Below are positions 35,400-56,641 of a DNA stretch of 64,000 nt, piece after piece (the stretch's first letter is position 1; each line of letters opens with the position of its first letter). Source of the stretch: Steromphala cineraria (lineage: Eukaryota; Mollusca; Gastropoda; Trochida; Trochidae). The stretch is taken from assembly GCA_916613615.1 (NCBI GenBank), contig OU744720.1, forward strand, positions 4,629,749 to 4,693,748, written 5' to 3'. The position numbers and the translations under genes were made by a program. The notes below the pieces were generated by a model. The model was given only the letters and a program-made list of their open reading frames with translations. It ran no database searches and had not been told where the DNA came from.

Positions 35400-37154
35400 A
35401 TTCATTCCTCAAACGAGGAAAACATCATTTACCTGCAATATCTAGTAGTGAAATGTGAATATTATTTTTCTTTTGTTTTATATACAAATACATAATGTCA
35501 AAATGTCATTGTCAATAAGCAATTAATGTAAACATCTTATGGGAAATAAAAATTTAAAAAAAAAAAAAAAAGACTTATGTATAGGTAGATCATTTACGAC
35601 CACGTGACAAGTCATAGTTAACGATGTCACTAAATGTTTACGTTGAAAACATGTATTTATTATCAGAGCTACTGAAATTGACTCGTGCTATATTTAGAAT
35701 GTGACCTACATCGCTGGTTCCATACGTTTACTATATAAGGCCGGCTTAGATCAGCGAATAACGGACCTGGGTTGAAATCCCGTCAGATCATCGGAAAGTA
35801 TTTTCTTTATTATCTGTAATACTACTGTTAATAATTAACCATCATGACAAGGAGATATCGTTTTGGCAATACGTTTTGGCAATACGTTTTGCACAATTTC
35901 CTGTCATTGTCAACGCTACATGGCAACACATGTACAGTGCTTTAAATTTACTTCAAGTAACTACATCACAATGCCATAATATCATAAACATAGTGACCTC
36001 AGTATGCAATGACATCACTGTCTTGAAAATCTAGTGTTGTTGTGTTCAGAGATGTACATTTTTTCTCTGAGATGTCAAAAAGTGTGAATTTGGATGATAA
36101 ATAGAATATCACCCTCGTGTCTTTTGATATGAAATATACCAACAATCGTTGATGAATGTAAAAACAATTCATACGTTTCATCAACTCGTGTTGATAGAAA
36201 TTAATTTTGTGAAACTAACTTTGAGTAATACTCGTGTTACTATTAGTGCTGTTATCCAGTGTTGTATATTTCACTTATCACCCAAATTGTTCGACAAATC
36301 ACAATCTCCTTTATCTGCCTATGTGGCACCAAGCATGCCTTTTTAAACATTTGCGAACGTTGAGTTAATCGCGTTTTGCAGTGTGAATTTATGCAATTCT
36401 TTTTCAGAAATGTATAAACATTTACTTATTTTGTATGATATGAAAATACGTGTTGCATTAGCATATATGCATGCTATATCTTATTGGTTTAAATTTGTAA
36501 AATTTTGAATTATATGTTTCAAACTTGTAAATTTGTTATTATATGGTGTAAAACTTGGAGTTATAGCTGACGTAAGATATTCAGTGAAGGTGACCTGTTA
36601 AGGGACATGTTCGTGTCTATAGCAATCTACATAAAAAGAAGAACCATCCGATGTTTACTCTTTCTAATATGCAACCGTTCTTCGTGTGGAAAATAGTATC
36701 CTTGACACTAATACTACATGCCTATAAGTATTCACAACATTTTCGATCTTCTCATTTTACGACCTCTTGCATTTCGTTGTCCTTTAGTCAATAAACACGT
36801 GTTCGGGACCTCCTTGAATTGGGATCTTCCCGGGCAGATTTACGATAGCCATATGCAATACAATGATGTGGGTTTATAGACACTTGTGCTTTTTTTTTTA
36901 ATTCAAGTGCAAAGATTCGTGTTTTACTGGGTCTTGTTACAACCTATTAAGCTGTATTTTAAGCTGTTAGGTAAGTAGTATCATTTGCTGCTGCTATACA
37001 TTGCCTTTCAACTTCCTTGTAGATCGCCCTTTATCTATATGATAATTTAGCTTCAGTGATAAACCTAGAGATATTCGTCCTTCTGTACGTTAAATAGGAG
37101 AAACAGGTAAGTTCAGTACATTACTCATCTTGAGCACCATCAATTGATCTATCC
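35400..37154. other. No gene recognised; one weak tRNA-like stretch
   Basis: AT-rich sequence with an A-run at 35555-35570. At about 35739-35793 the words GGCTTAGATCAG and GGGTTGAAATCCC resemble the A and B boxes of a tRNA promoter. The spacing between them is too short for a tRNA and no cloverleaf can be drawn, so it may be a decayed SINE head. Nothing else was identified. Confidence 0.4.
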
Positions 37155-37158
37155 TTAA

Positions 37159-37514
37159 AGGGGCAGTAGCACGTTTTTTGATAATTTTATATTTTAAAAT
37201 TTTCACTGATAATTGTAAGTTAATGTTAAATGTATTATTTTGAGAGTGTCAAAAATCTCATTAAACAAGCCATTCATCCATAGTCAGAGGACAAAGTATG
37301 AAGATTCCTATAAACTCCATTGGCGGCCATTTTGTGTGAACACCTTTAATTCATTTTATGTAAGAAAAAGGAATCGCATGGCTAAACTATACGTTATATA
37401 TTTGAATTATTACTGCTCCATTTAGTTTAAATACATTGTCTTTCAATTGGAACTATAAATTTTCATTTTCCTGACATCACCTTATAGTCCCCCTAAAAAC
37501 GTGCTACTGCCCCT
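37159..37514 (+). mobile_element. TTAA-flanked MITE, copy 4 (356 bp)
   Basis: Bounded by TTAA at 37155-37158 and 37515-37518, with perfect terminal words AGGGGCAGTAGCACGTTTTT at the left and AAAAACGTGCTACTGCCCCT at the right. The internal sequence follows copies 1 and 3 closely. It is the best preserved pair of ends in the window. Confidence 0.93.
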
Positions 37515-37518
37515 TTAA

Positions 37519-38711
37519 AGAGAGAGAGTAAAAGAGAACTTTTCACTAGTGCTGAACAGTAAGATTATTCAAAACAGTTTCTCCTATTGATGTCACCATA
37601 TGCCTATCTATACTCTCTTACTGGACGTGATCTAAACTGAGTTGGGTTCAATGTCTCGTATAGTTTAATAACTAGTCTCTTGTCATGGCTGTATTGCATT
37701 AACTTTCTTTCAAACAATAAAATCGTTGGACATAATATTCTTTAACTCACCATCCTCTCATACGTACTGTCGCTGTCAATGGACGGGGGTCATTTCATTG
37801 CCTGGCAATATAAGTGGGACGAGGCATTTAAGGAAATCGATATGGGGACATTGTAGCAGTTACATTACCCTGGTGGAGCATTATGGCGAACATATACTTG
37901 TACTTTTAAAACGAGTTTAACAAAAGTTTACCGTTACAAGCCCTTGGTATAATTTTAAGATCAAAAATGTTTTTACGTTTTGATATCATGACAAACCTCA
38001 GTCCCTGATTGGTCAACATGACCCTGAATAAACTCGTCCATTTGCAACTGTAAACAACGTCATAACTATAAAAACAAGATTTTTTTAATTCAAGTCTCGG
38101 CTTGGTATTTGATATGTCTATATATAGATAATGCATTCAACGAATGTTTATCTCTTCCAGTTTGACTTATGAGTACGAATCACTGAACGCTGGCCCAGTT
38201 TATTTCTATTGTGGTTATTAAGGTCATGGCTATTCCGACTTCAAATGTAATATCTGTAGTAACATCATATTAACATTGCGATGAAATGTAACACTACAGT
38301 TATTTTTTAACTCTAAAATCCCTTGACGCCGATTCACAATCAAGGGCTAGGATCAAGTAATCTATTGCATTACACAAATGGCAGAAAGACGATCACAATA
38401 ATGATTATCCTATATTTATGATTTTCGCTATATCCATTGTCATAATATATTTTAATGTATCAACTTATCAACCAATCTAAGAAGAATTTACTTATCAACC
38501 AAACTTTTCACCATTTGACCAACCCGCCTTTTCACATCATTTTTTTAAATCTACGAATTTGGACACTTAATCGACAGAACGAACCTTCGACACATTTTCT
38601 TTTAATCCAACTTGTATCCAAAGATGGATATTATCATGATTAATCATGATTTGATTTACAGAAAATCTTATCTAAATATGATAATCCAGATCTGCTTATA
38701 TTATATTCCAG
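37519..38711. other. 5' flank of the macro/ART gene
   Basis: No coding region recognised. A strong splice acceptor (ttatattccag) ends at 38711, 7 bp before the first ATG of the next gene, so at least one non-coding 5' exon probably lies upstream, here or beyond. Confidence 0.45.
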
Positions 38712-38718
38712 GAAGGCA

Positions 38719-41700
38719 ATGGCCACAGCATCACCCACACAAGAGATATATGAAACTCCTAATGGATTGGAAATACAGTTCCGTGTTGATAACATTAAGG
38801 ATGTTCACGCTGGTGCAATCGTCACGGGCCAAGGTCCCGATTTTCGCCTATTAAGCATGGTCACCGAGGACTTACTAGATACGTTCCCAGATTATTACAA
38901 GAAACGTAAACAGATAATGAAATCTAAAATGTGGAGTGTACATAAGGTACAACTAAGAGATGATTCCAGTCCCATCAAATGGATTTTCACTGCTTTCTAT
39001 GATACTAAGGATTCCGATTTGGAAACGAAAATGCCATCTCTTTACGTAGATGTTTTGAAGAAAGCTGACAAACACGTAGATATTCTGGCGACACCTATCC
39101 TTGGAAGCGGTAAGTTGAGTTCTATATGTACATGTACAATATGCAATCAAAAATAATCTAAATCCAAATAGGCCGATGACGTAATAGCATCGGGCCTCTG
39201 AAGGTCGAAATACTTGAATTATACCTAAAACTTTATGCAATGAAAGTAGTTATTTTTTAAAAGATCCGAGTCACATTTTATCAATATTCTTTCATATATA
39301 AACTCAAACAAGAAAAATCGGTACACGCATGCGCATTACGATCGTAGATAACTAATGGACGTTACATCGTACGGAACTAACGCCGTCCGAGCTCTAGAAA
39401 TGGCCACTCTCTAACTATTGTAAGTGCCATTTGATCAGAAAGAACTAATTCTACAAACAATATAAAGATTAAAGGTCGTAATTGTGATCGAAAACCGGAC
39501 AGTGCACAGTTGCTGATGCGCGCTAATCAATCAACAGTTTTTTTAAAATGCCAAAGAACAGATCGAAGTTGATAATTTTGACAGGCAACGTTATTCAAGT
39601 GATATGGGCGTATTATTTATATTTTAAAGACAGGAAAGTATAAAAACATAACATATTCCCTTAGGTGGTATAATCATTCTCCACAATAATAATAGTGTAA
39701 TGGCAACGGGGGGATGTCAACAATCACTACTAGTCTAGATCGCACAAAACTTTAAATTTGCGTGTAATTACACAGTGAAGGAAGTTGTCCGTGCACCTGC
39801 TTAGTGATGGAGTGATAAACAAGTAAGTGTCTCTTTTAATAATGGCTGGTACATTTTACACCTTTGTTGAAGATGTTGTTAATTCTGAACAATAATCTCA
39901 ACGGTAATATCCCCCGAGCTGCCAAGCTTTGCATGTGGTTTAAACTAGAAAATCTCACACACACAGTTTTTTTACCATTCTCAGGTCGAGGAAGGGTAGA
40001 CACAGCAAAGGCGAGTGAATGGCTGCTGCAAGCATTATTCGAGTTTGTACCATCTAAACTGAGAACAGTGTTGATTGCGTATTCCGATGCGAGTATAACT
40101 GACTTGATTGTATGCCAGTTCAACTCTCTCAACGAGCTTCGTTTGTCCTCGTCCATAACTGAGTCTTCTCAAGACTCCAAAGGCAACAGTAAAAGCTCCT
40201 TTGGCAGAATTACACAGTTATTTCGACGAAACAAAAATATAGAATCTGGCAGACATGAGCATGAGCGGATTGATAAACAACAAACAAATGACGAGAACTC
40301 CAGATATCTAAGACCAGAGTGGATAGACAGCAACATCTATGAAGTTGTCATTCCACTGACGCGTCCAGAACCCTCAGATGACAGTACCCAAGCAGTGTCA
40401 TCAAACCAGACAGCCTCCAAGATGCGGGACTCACTGTATCAACGCATAACAGATCCTGATGGGGGCCCTGATGTCATGTATCGAAGTTATGATGCCCTCA
40501 GGGACGTGAACACAAGACCAGCTTCTGAAAGCATTCTCAAACATGGAGGAAAGAACACATTATGTGATTACAGCCTAAGATCAGTACTGTTATCGCATCG
40601 AAGAAGATCCGATCCAGACCTTGAGCCGACAACAATGCAGAGCCGCACCCTAGTTCCTGATGGAAACAATCAAAGGGTTACAGAAGACAATAGCGAAATC
40701 CACAAGACCAACCTCCGACAGGAGACAACACAGTCCGAACGTGTCATTGAACGTGCATCCAGTTCATCACCTACTGTCGCCCATGCAAATGAATCAAGGC
40801 CACTTTCAGATGTCGTACACAGGACTCAGGATAATTATATTGAACTGGAGAGGAGACCGGCCTCTGAAAACATTCCCCGAAGAAAGGACAGGTTTCAGAT
40901 AAAAGGTAACTGTAGTAAACCGTAGCACTTGAAGCTAGTTCCTGCACATAGGCTTTTTAGCGAGAGAGGAGATACCTAGACTTTGTTTTCAAACTATTGT
41001 TTACGAAATCTTATAATCCATCAAAACCGTGTGTATCCAAATTTGATGAAAGCAAACAATGAGAAAACAAACATGAGAAGAGACAAGAGATCAACCCTGT
41101 AACTTGCCCATTTCGGGTACAATAAGAGCTATTTAAGCTCTAAACATTTGGTAACGGCCCTATTTGGCAATTGCACTTACTTACAATTGCACTTATATTG
41201 TGTTGACCTTCGCCTTATTTTCACGATCAAGCATAGCATACTCTTGTTTACATTACTTTAAATGAACACCCACAATTTTCAAATTTGACTTTATTTTCAA
41301 GTTCATTGCTCACTTTAAACTCTTTCCAAAGTATTGTAAATATTAAATTTGATGCACTTTTGCAAGCAATATCACTAAATAAATGATGGTAAAAATTATC
41401 ACACCGACACCATTTTGTAATTTTATTTCTGTAACATCTTAGGCATATTGTCTCACAATGTATTTATGACGTTTGACTGCAAATATAGAGTGTTATTGTC
41501 TAATACCAAATGCAACCAGATATACAGAACATTAGAATGCAGTTATAATCTAGGTATTTCCAAATTAGTTACAATGGATAACCGCAAATATTATCAACTT
41601 TTGAATGATACAATTATGCTCAATACACCGTTTCGTAAGATGTGTGCCATATTTACATACAGAGGGATTGTCCGAAACTGAGAAAATTGAAGAATACTTC

Positions 41701-43399
41701 CGGTCGCATAATGGAACTGTGTTAAAGGTGGGTACAGTAACTGCCTGCTACACTGATGTGCATAAAACATTACAGCATGTTAACATTGTGATATTCATAC
41801 GTTAGATGATAGTATCTCGATAATATACCGTTAATCTTAATCATCACTCGACGATTATTAGTTTTATTATCATATAATAATTATTACTTATTCTTTTACC
41901 ATCCTAAGATTTGTTGGATGTGTTTGAAAATAAAATGAACAAAACGATCATCATTGTGAATTACTAATTGTGAACATTGTTAAGGTAGACGCAATTGATT
42001 GTTTATGTCATTTTGAAATTATAATGAAACAAATATGATGTTACACTCCACGTTTTAATTATTTTTTTGCCAACACAATGTCAATTTTGAACACCTTCAT
42101 TCCGATATATTTTCATTCTTCGCCTTGTCCGTGTATGTTTTAATCTTTCTTGCGTGCATCAGGTTTCTGCTAGGAAGTTGTAAAAACTCACATGCGTTGC
42201 TTATTTTCTGACGTCGACGTTATGTCAGTTATGACCCATCGTAATGCTAGAGTCAGGGTAAATTTTGCTCAATATAAAAGCAAATTTCGGGTTTATCTAA
42301 GCAGGAATTATTATTTCAGATTACACCTGTTGGGAGCGAATGCCTGACACAGCAATATATGGCCAGATGCACACAGTTACTCAAACGCCTTTCCAAAGAT
42401 TACCTTGATGTCGGCACGATTCAGAAGACCTTATGGTTCAACACAACGCCGGATTTGATTGGCTACATTACTGACAACGGTTTCAATCGTAGCAAGTGTG
42501 GATGTGGTATGAACTCGAGTTATTGCTTACTGTACTGGCCATAAGTACGATTCACATTTATGTTAAATTCGTGATCATTTATATGTCAAATCGAATGATG
42601 ATTAGAAAGTTTTGGTCATCTTTGGCATTTACATCGGCGATAACTTAAGGCACGCAAATTCAAAAGGTTGGACGGATTTAACAATATTTAATTATTCTAT
42701 TCAGTCGTTTCTTAGTCAGTTATAAGGCTAGTTGGTCTTTTACTTGTAGTACTTGTCTATATAATCATGTAAAATGATTGATTTCTGAAGGAAAGTGAAG
42801 AATAAGCTTAATTTCCATGTAAAACTTATTTTTTGCTTGTTAAAGACCTTTTTATATTGCGCAGTATTTCGTGGCGATAAGTAGCCCTCATTGAAGGGTT
42901 ATGATAGGACTATAAAGTTAACAAAGATTGAGACAGATTTGGCTCATAAAGGTTGACGAAACTCACTACTCTTAATTCAGCCAGTGATATGGATTCTACC
43001 TTTTCGGTGGCAGCATTATAATCTGCCACAAGACATATATCTATTTTATGACACCATATATAAATTTCATATTTTGTTATGTCTCCAGATGGTGACTACG
43101 GAGAAGGTGTCTACTTTACAACAAGCCCCATCTTCTCCCGACACAAGGACACAAGGTCTTCACGCCCAACCACGACATTCCCAGCTGCTTCAAGGGAGAC
43201 TCTTTACGTGTTCAGAGCCAAGGTTCTCACTGGGACTCCCAAGCCGGGGGCCCGGGGCATCAGAGTGGTGGAGACGACAGAACCCACTAACTCTTGTGAT
43301 TCCACGGTAGACGACCTTCAGTCTCCGTCCCTCTATGTGGTGTACAACGATACACAGGCGGAGCCCGAATATCTCATTGAGTACACACTGAACAGTTAG
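38719..43399 (+). CDS. Macro domain plus PARP-type ADP-ribosyltransferase-like protein
   Basis: Five exons join in phase: 38719-39109, 39985-40905, 41663-41727, 42320-42506, 43089-43399 (1875 bp, 624 residues), all with GT-AG introns. Residues 1 to about 185 form a divergent macro domain: GLEIQFRVDNIKDVHAGAIV, SKMWSVHKVQL, then ATPILGSGRGRVDTAKASEW and LRTVLIAYSD. The usual NAAN of the ADP-ribose pocket is not recognisable. Residues about 190-437 are a Ser/Arg/Glu-rich, probably disordered linker. From about 460 lies a PARP catalytic fold of the PARP10/14/15 type: LW at 497-498, GFNRSKCGC, YGEGVYFTT with Tyr530, and C-terminal PSLYVVYNDTQ and PEYLIEY. The H-G of the LWHGT motif is replaced by Phe499-Asn500, so NAD+ binding and transfer are predicted to be lost or altered. 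The fold suggests a role in ADP-ribose signalling or innate immunity, by analogy only. Confidence 0.85.
39261..39835. mobile_element. Candidate decayed TTAA element in intron 1 of the macro/ART gene
   Basis: TTAA at 39257-39260 is followed by AAGATCCGAGTCAC, and the segment ends with a complement of AAGAGACACT before TTAA at 39836-39839. The interior contains gatcgaaaaccggaca, also present inside the TTAA element at 57786-58274. The end match is partial, so the boundaries are tentative. Confidence 0.3.
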
Positions 43400-43970
43400 A
43401 CAAGATGAAACCTGAACAAATACCTTCTTCTACGTTTGACATTTGTAGACTCACTGGGCATAGGTCCACGCCCATAAAGCGCTTTGACAAGTACAAGCAG
43501 TTAACTTTATCCATATGTATGTGCATAACAAAGTCATTCTGTATTTCTTGATCTTCTTGACGTCAGCGCTAAATAGAATATACATAAAACTCAAATTTGA
43601 TACGTACAACATATCCACCCATCATTATGCAATCATATACAAAACTTGACCAATCTAACTCTAATAGTTCTGAGGCGGTATTTTGAGAACACACGCAAAA
43701 TTGTGTAAACTTGGTTTGGGGCCAACAAAACACACAATTATTAATGCAAAAGCTCTCTTGATACATGATTCAAATCAAATGGCAGTTGATTATTTATGTA
43801 TACAAGTAGAACTATCAGTCTGACCAAATACGACAAATTGTTTCCATGTGCAACAATAAGTTGTAAACAAACAAAAAAAGGCTTAGCTCACATTGAAACC
43901 TTTCCTCTTCATGCACCTGTAAATGAACTTTACCTTTTTGAGATGAAAAAAAAATAATTGAGATTGTAAT

Positions 43971-43976
43971 TTTATT
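43971..43976 (-). terminator. Polyadenylation signal of the carboxylesterase gene
   Basis: AATAAA on the minus strand about 22 bp after the stop codon, implying a very short 3' UTR. Confidence 0.6.
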
Positions 43977-43997
43977 GGTGTTTAACGTATAGGGGAA

Positions 43998-53117
<9,120 letters not shown>

Positions 53118-56100
53118 GATTATATAGGTGGGAAAAGGGACGTAGGTTTTACTATTTTACATCCGTTCATAGAAGACGATATTTTGGTCAGGGCTGCTTG
53201 GAAGTCGTACACACGACCTTAATACTTGCTTTTTAGATTAGTACTGATTACAAATACGTATCAAGGCAATGGAATATTTAGAACACTGGAAATACAGATA
53301 AGGTTTTGACGTTATTTTATCATGTTTATGGCCACTGTCCTATAACGTCGTTAATGTAAAAGACTTGAGTTTTAATGTTCCTTCTCATGTTCGATGAAAA
53401 TTTGTTTGAGTTATCCTCGGTCACTCTGGGATTTGTTTCGGAACGTTTCCTACACTATATTAAATTATACACTAAAATAATATTGGACCTTTTGTTTGCG
53501 GTGCATATATTTCCTTAATATTACCCTTTAACTACATATCACCATCGCAATAATATTTTGACAAAACGTTTGTCTCAATATTTCATCAATTGTCAAATTG
53601 AACATTGCAAAAAATGAAAAATATGAATCGTCGTAATTGCATAAGAGAAATTGAGGGGTCCGGATGACGCGATATCGAAAAGGACTGTTTAATGAACCCT
53701 TCAAAAAGATTCAACTGGACATTTTCTTAAAGCTGAGGTTAATATATATATCATGATATATAGGATGAAACCATTGAATTTGCAGAAAGAATTGCATAAT
53801 TTGTTTTTTTGGTTTGGTTGTAGTCCTAGAGGCAACTGCAAGAGCCTTTGTAACAAAACTTGGTTGCAGATAGAATATATGATGATATGACAAATGTTGA
53901 AAACTTACCTGGCTTTTTATTTATATTTCATGTAATATGTAAGACATATTAACTGAACTTGATTATTTTAACCATCTCTATCATAAAGCAATTCATACCT
54001 TTGACACAAATTGAGCAAATTAATCAATCCCGTTTCTGTGTACAACGTGTCCCCCTGGGCGAATTCGAATGTTGTTGTCATATCTTACAAAGATTCTCAT
54101 GGGTTTCACAAATCCTTTTAATTGCAAAATGATTTTGAGGGAAAATCAACATCAATAAGTAAGTTTAACGAATAGTTTCTAACAAAAACAGAACAAAACC
54201 AATCATAAATCAATAAATAGGAATGTTGAAAAATTGTTGGAAATGTTGAGACTGAATACCGATAAACCAATTGTAGGACAAATTACATACCACATGACAT
54301 TACGTCACACATAGAGTGGGAGTGAACATGTCAAAATGGAATTGATGATTTGTTTTTGTTTTCACGGTAAATTTCAAAACTCCTGCAACAAAACTTGACA
54401 TTCAGCAACTACTACATTCTCTGCAACCAAATAAGTGTTTGTCAAGAAAAAGGATTATTTGCTGGAAAATAATTAGGGACTGCAACCAACTTTTTTTTTA
54501 AATCGATTGTACGTTCTGCGACTAAACTCAATGTTTCAATCAAATAAATATATAGTAAATCATTCCAGCTATCAGAATATCGTCGTTCCAATCCTTTTCA
54601 AGGAATAGGCTGCATTTGATTGATGTTTTAAATACCCCTTCATACGGACCCTTTAATTACACTTAGGCCATTTTAATGAACAAACCTGAATTGTCTCTAT
54701 TTGGAATCATTTAAAACTAACTGACGATGACAGCGTTTTAACATTCCTGTATCAAAGATCCAATTGCCACCTTTGCCCTGTTTTCCAATTAATATACTAC
54801 CGCTTTAAGTGTTGTTACAAATGAATTTTGAATATCAAAATGTCCGAAGTCAAGCCAGCAATATTAAACAAACAACTGTATTTGATAACTACAATTCAAT
54901 TAATCCTATACAATATCAAATGAGCCCAACTAATCAGCTAGCTAAACATACATGTATATACCAGTGAGTGGCTCACGGTTGAATCAGTCAATGTTATATA
55001 TTGCCCTGAGGGAGAAACTACACAATAAACTAATGAATTCATTTACACGGCATTTAGAACATGGTGTGATAAAACGAGACAAATATTATGGATAACAACT
55101 TCTTATTTGATTTCTTACTTCTTTGGGCAACTTCTGGCCGCTTCTTTGGGTAACTGATAATGTGGTATCCAGTATGATATATATACATATAGATATTCAT
55201 GAAGCCAATTGAGTAACTAAACATATACAATACAGAAGACAGGTATTAATTGTACAATGTACAATTAGCATTATGAGTTGAACGAGAACATTATGATACC
55301 AAGACAAGCAACGTATCTTACAGCAGAGTGGTACAGTAGATTGGGTTGGAGAGTTGATGATTGATTGGTGATGCACACCTTCATCGCGATTAATATCTAA
55401 CTTTTTTTAATATTTTAGTCTCAAAAACATATTGTTATTCTTCAGAAATAAACGTTTATAGTCATTGAAATCGACTTTTGAATTAATATTGTAAATCATA
55501 TTACTGTAAAAGACAGGTTTCTTGCATTTCATGACATAACGCAATTAAAAGACATATTTGTATATGCTTATTTAATATACATTTACGCTAAAAAATGGAG
55601 TGTGTTATTAATAAACATATTAACAATTCACTTCACATAATACGTGATAGAAATCTTCTACGATTAGCGCCTTAGTGACAGTTTGCACTAAGGTGTTTGC
55701 ACTTAACGCTGCAGGTAACAGATGCACATATAGGTGGCAGCTGACACACTTCTCATGCTTATCAACCTTGATAATGGTATAGGACTTAGGTTGGGTTAAT
55801 ACACTGCAATAAACGCATGTTACTAGTGCCTCACCCGCTGGTGGGCAATTTGATACGGCCATGTCTGGACATTACAAGTTGGCAATAAGCCCAATTAAGC
55901 CATTTAGGTCTTAAAAGGGTACCTGTGAATTTCATTAAATGTGGATACCCCTACGTATTTATTTATGCATGCTCAGATCACAATAGGTTTACATTGTTAC
56001 ATTGCTGAGGATTATATTTTCATATGCATTAAATATAATTAGTTATTTATCATAAAATGGCTATACATTTATCCAAAACAGAGAGATTCCTTCGAATATT

Positions 56101-56641
56101 AGTGATAATTTTATTAAATCCCTTTTACGTAAAACGAGCTTCAATCAACTTGAAATGAGTCTTACTTTGTTATTTGTACTATTTAATACCAATTTATTAA
56201 TGATAATTTTGTGAAGGAATATTCGAAGCGGCCTTAATGTACGATAATAACAAATGAAAAAAATATAACAAAACTAAGAACAATGTTAATAGTCTTGCCT
56301 ATCTGTTAGGGTGAGTTGTAGGCAACATTTTATAGGCGTCTTTCTCATAAGTGTAAATAAACAGGAAGATATACACTTGAAAGTGCAGCTTAGCGACACT
56401 TTTCTACACAGAGAACACCAGGAGATAGCACAGCAAATAATTATCTTCGAATTTTTATGAAGAAATGCCAAAAACAAATTAATTCTAAACAAAATATAGA
56501 TGTTCATGTCATTATCAAATACCATTAACGAATCAGTTAAACTTTTAATCATTAAGTTGGCGCATGCGCAGAATTGCGACACCTGCACAGAGGTTCTGAC
56601 TGATGCTGCCCGGTTCATTTCACAGACAGCGTCCAGTAAAG
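53118..56641. other. Divergent intergenic region (esterase / STELLO-like)
   Basis: About 3.5 kb of AT-rich sequence between divergent genes, expected to hold both promoters. I could not identify a TATA box with confidence for either. The only coding-like item is the small frame at 55620-55862. Confidence 0.45.
55620..55862 (-). CDS. Small Cys-rich open frame, unrecognised
   Basis: An 80-residue frame starting at an ATG in good context (cagacATGG). The composition looks coding, with balanced codons where neighbours are AT-rich, and there are two CxxC pairs: CVYC at residues 16-19 and CVSC near 39-42, followed by HLYVH. A small zinc-binding protein or a fragment of a larger lost gene is possible. 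I do not recognise it, and no splice sites clearly extend it. Confidence 0.3.
   Translation of the reverse strand: MAVSNCPPAGEALVTCVYCSVLTQPKSYTIIKVDKHEKCVSCHLYVHLLPAALSANTLVQTVTKALIVEDFYHVLCEVNC

Noticed and set aside
35739..35793. tRNA gene
   Set aside because: The boxes are too close together and no acceptor stem or anticodon arm can be drawn.
41442..41681. Constitutive exon of the macro/ART gene
   Set aside because: Including it ends the protein at TGA; the 41663-41727 exon gives correct phase on both sides and joins to the ART domain.
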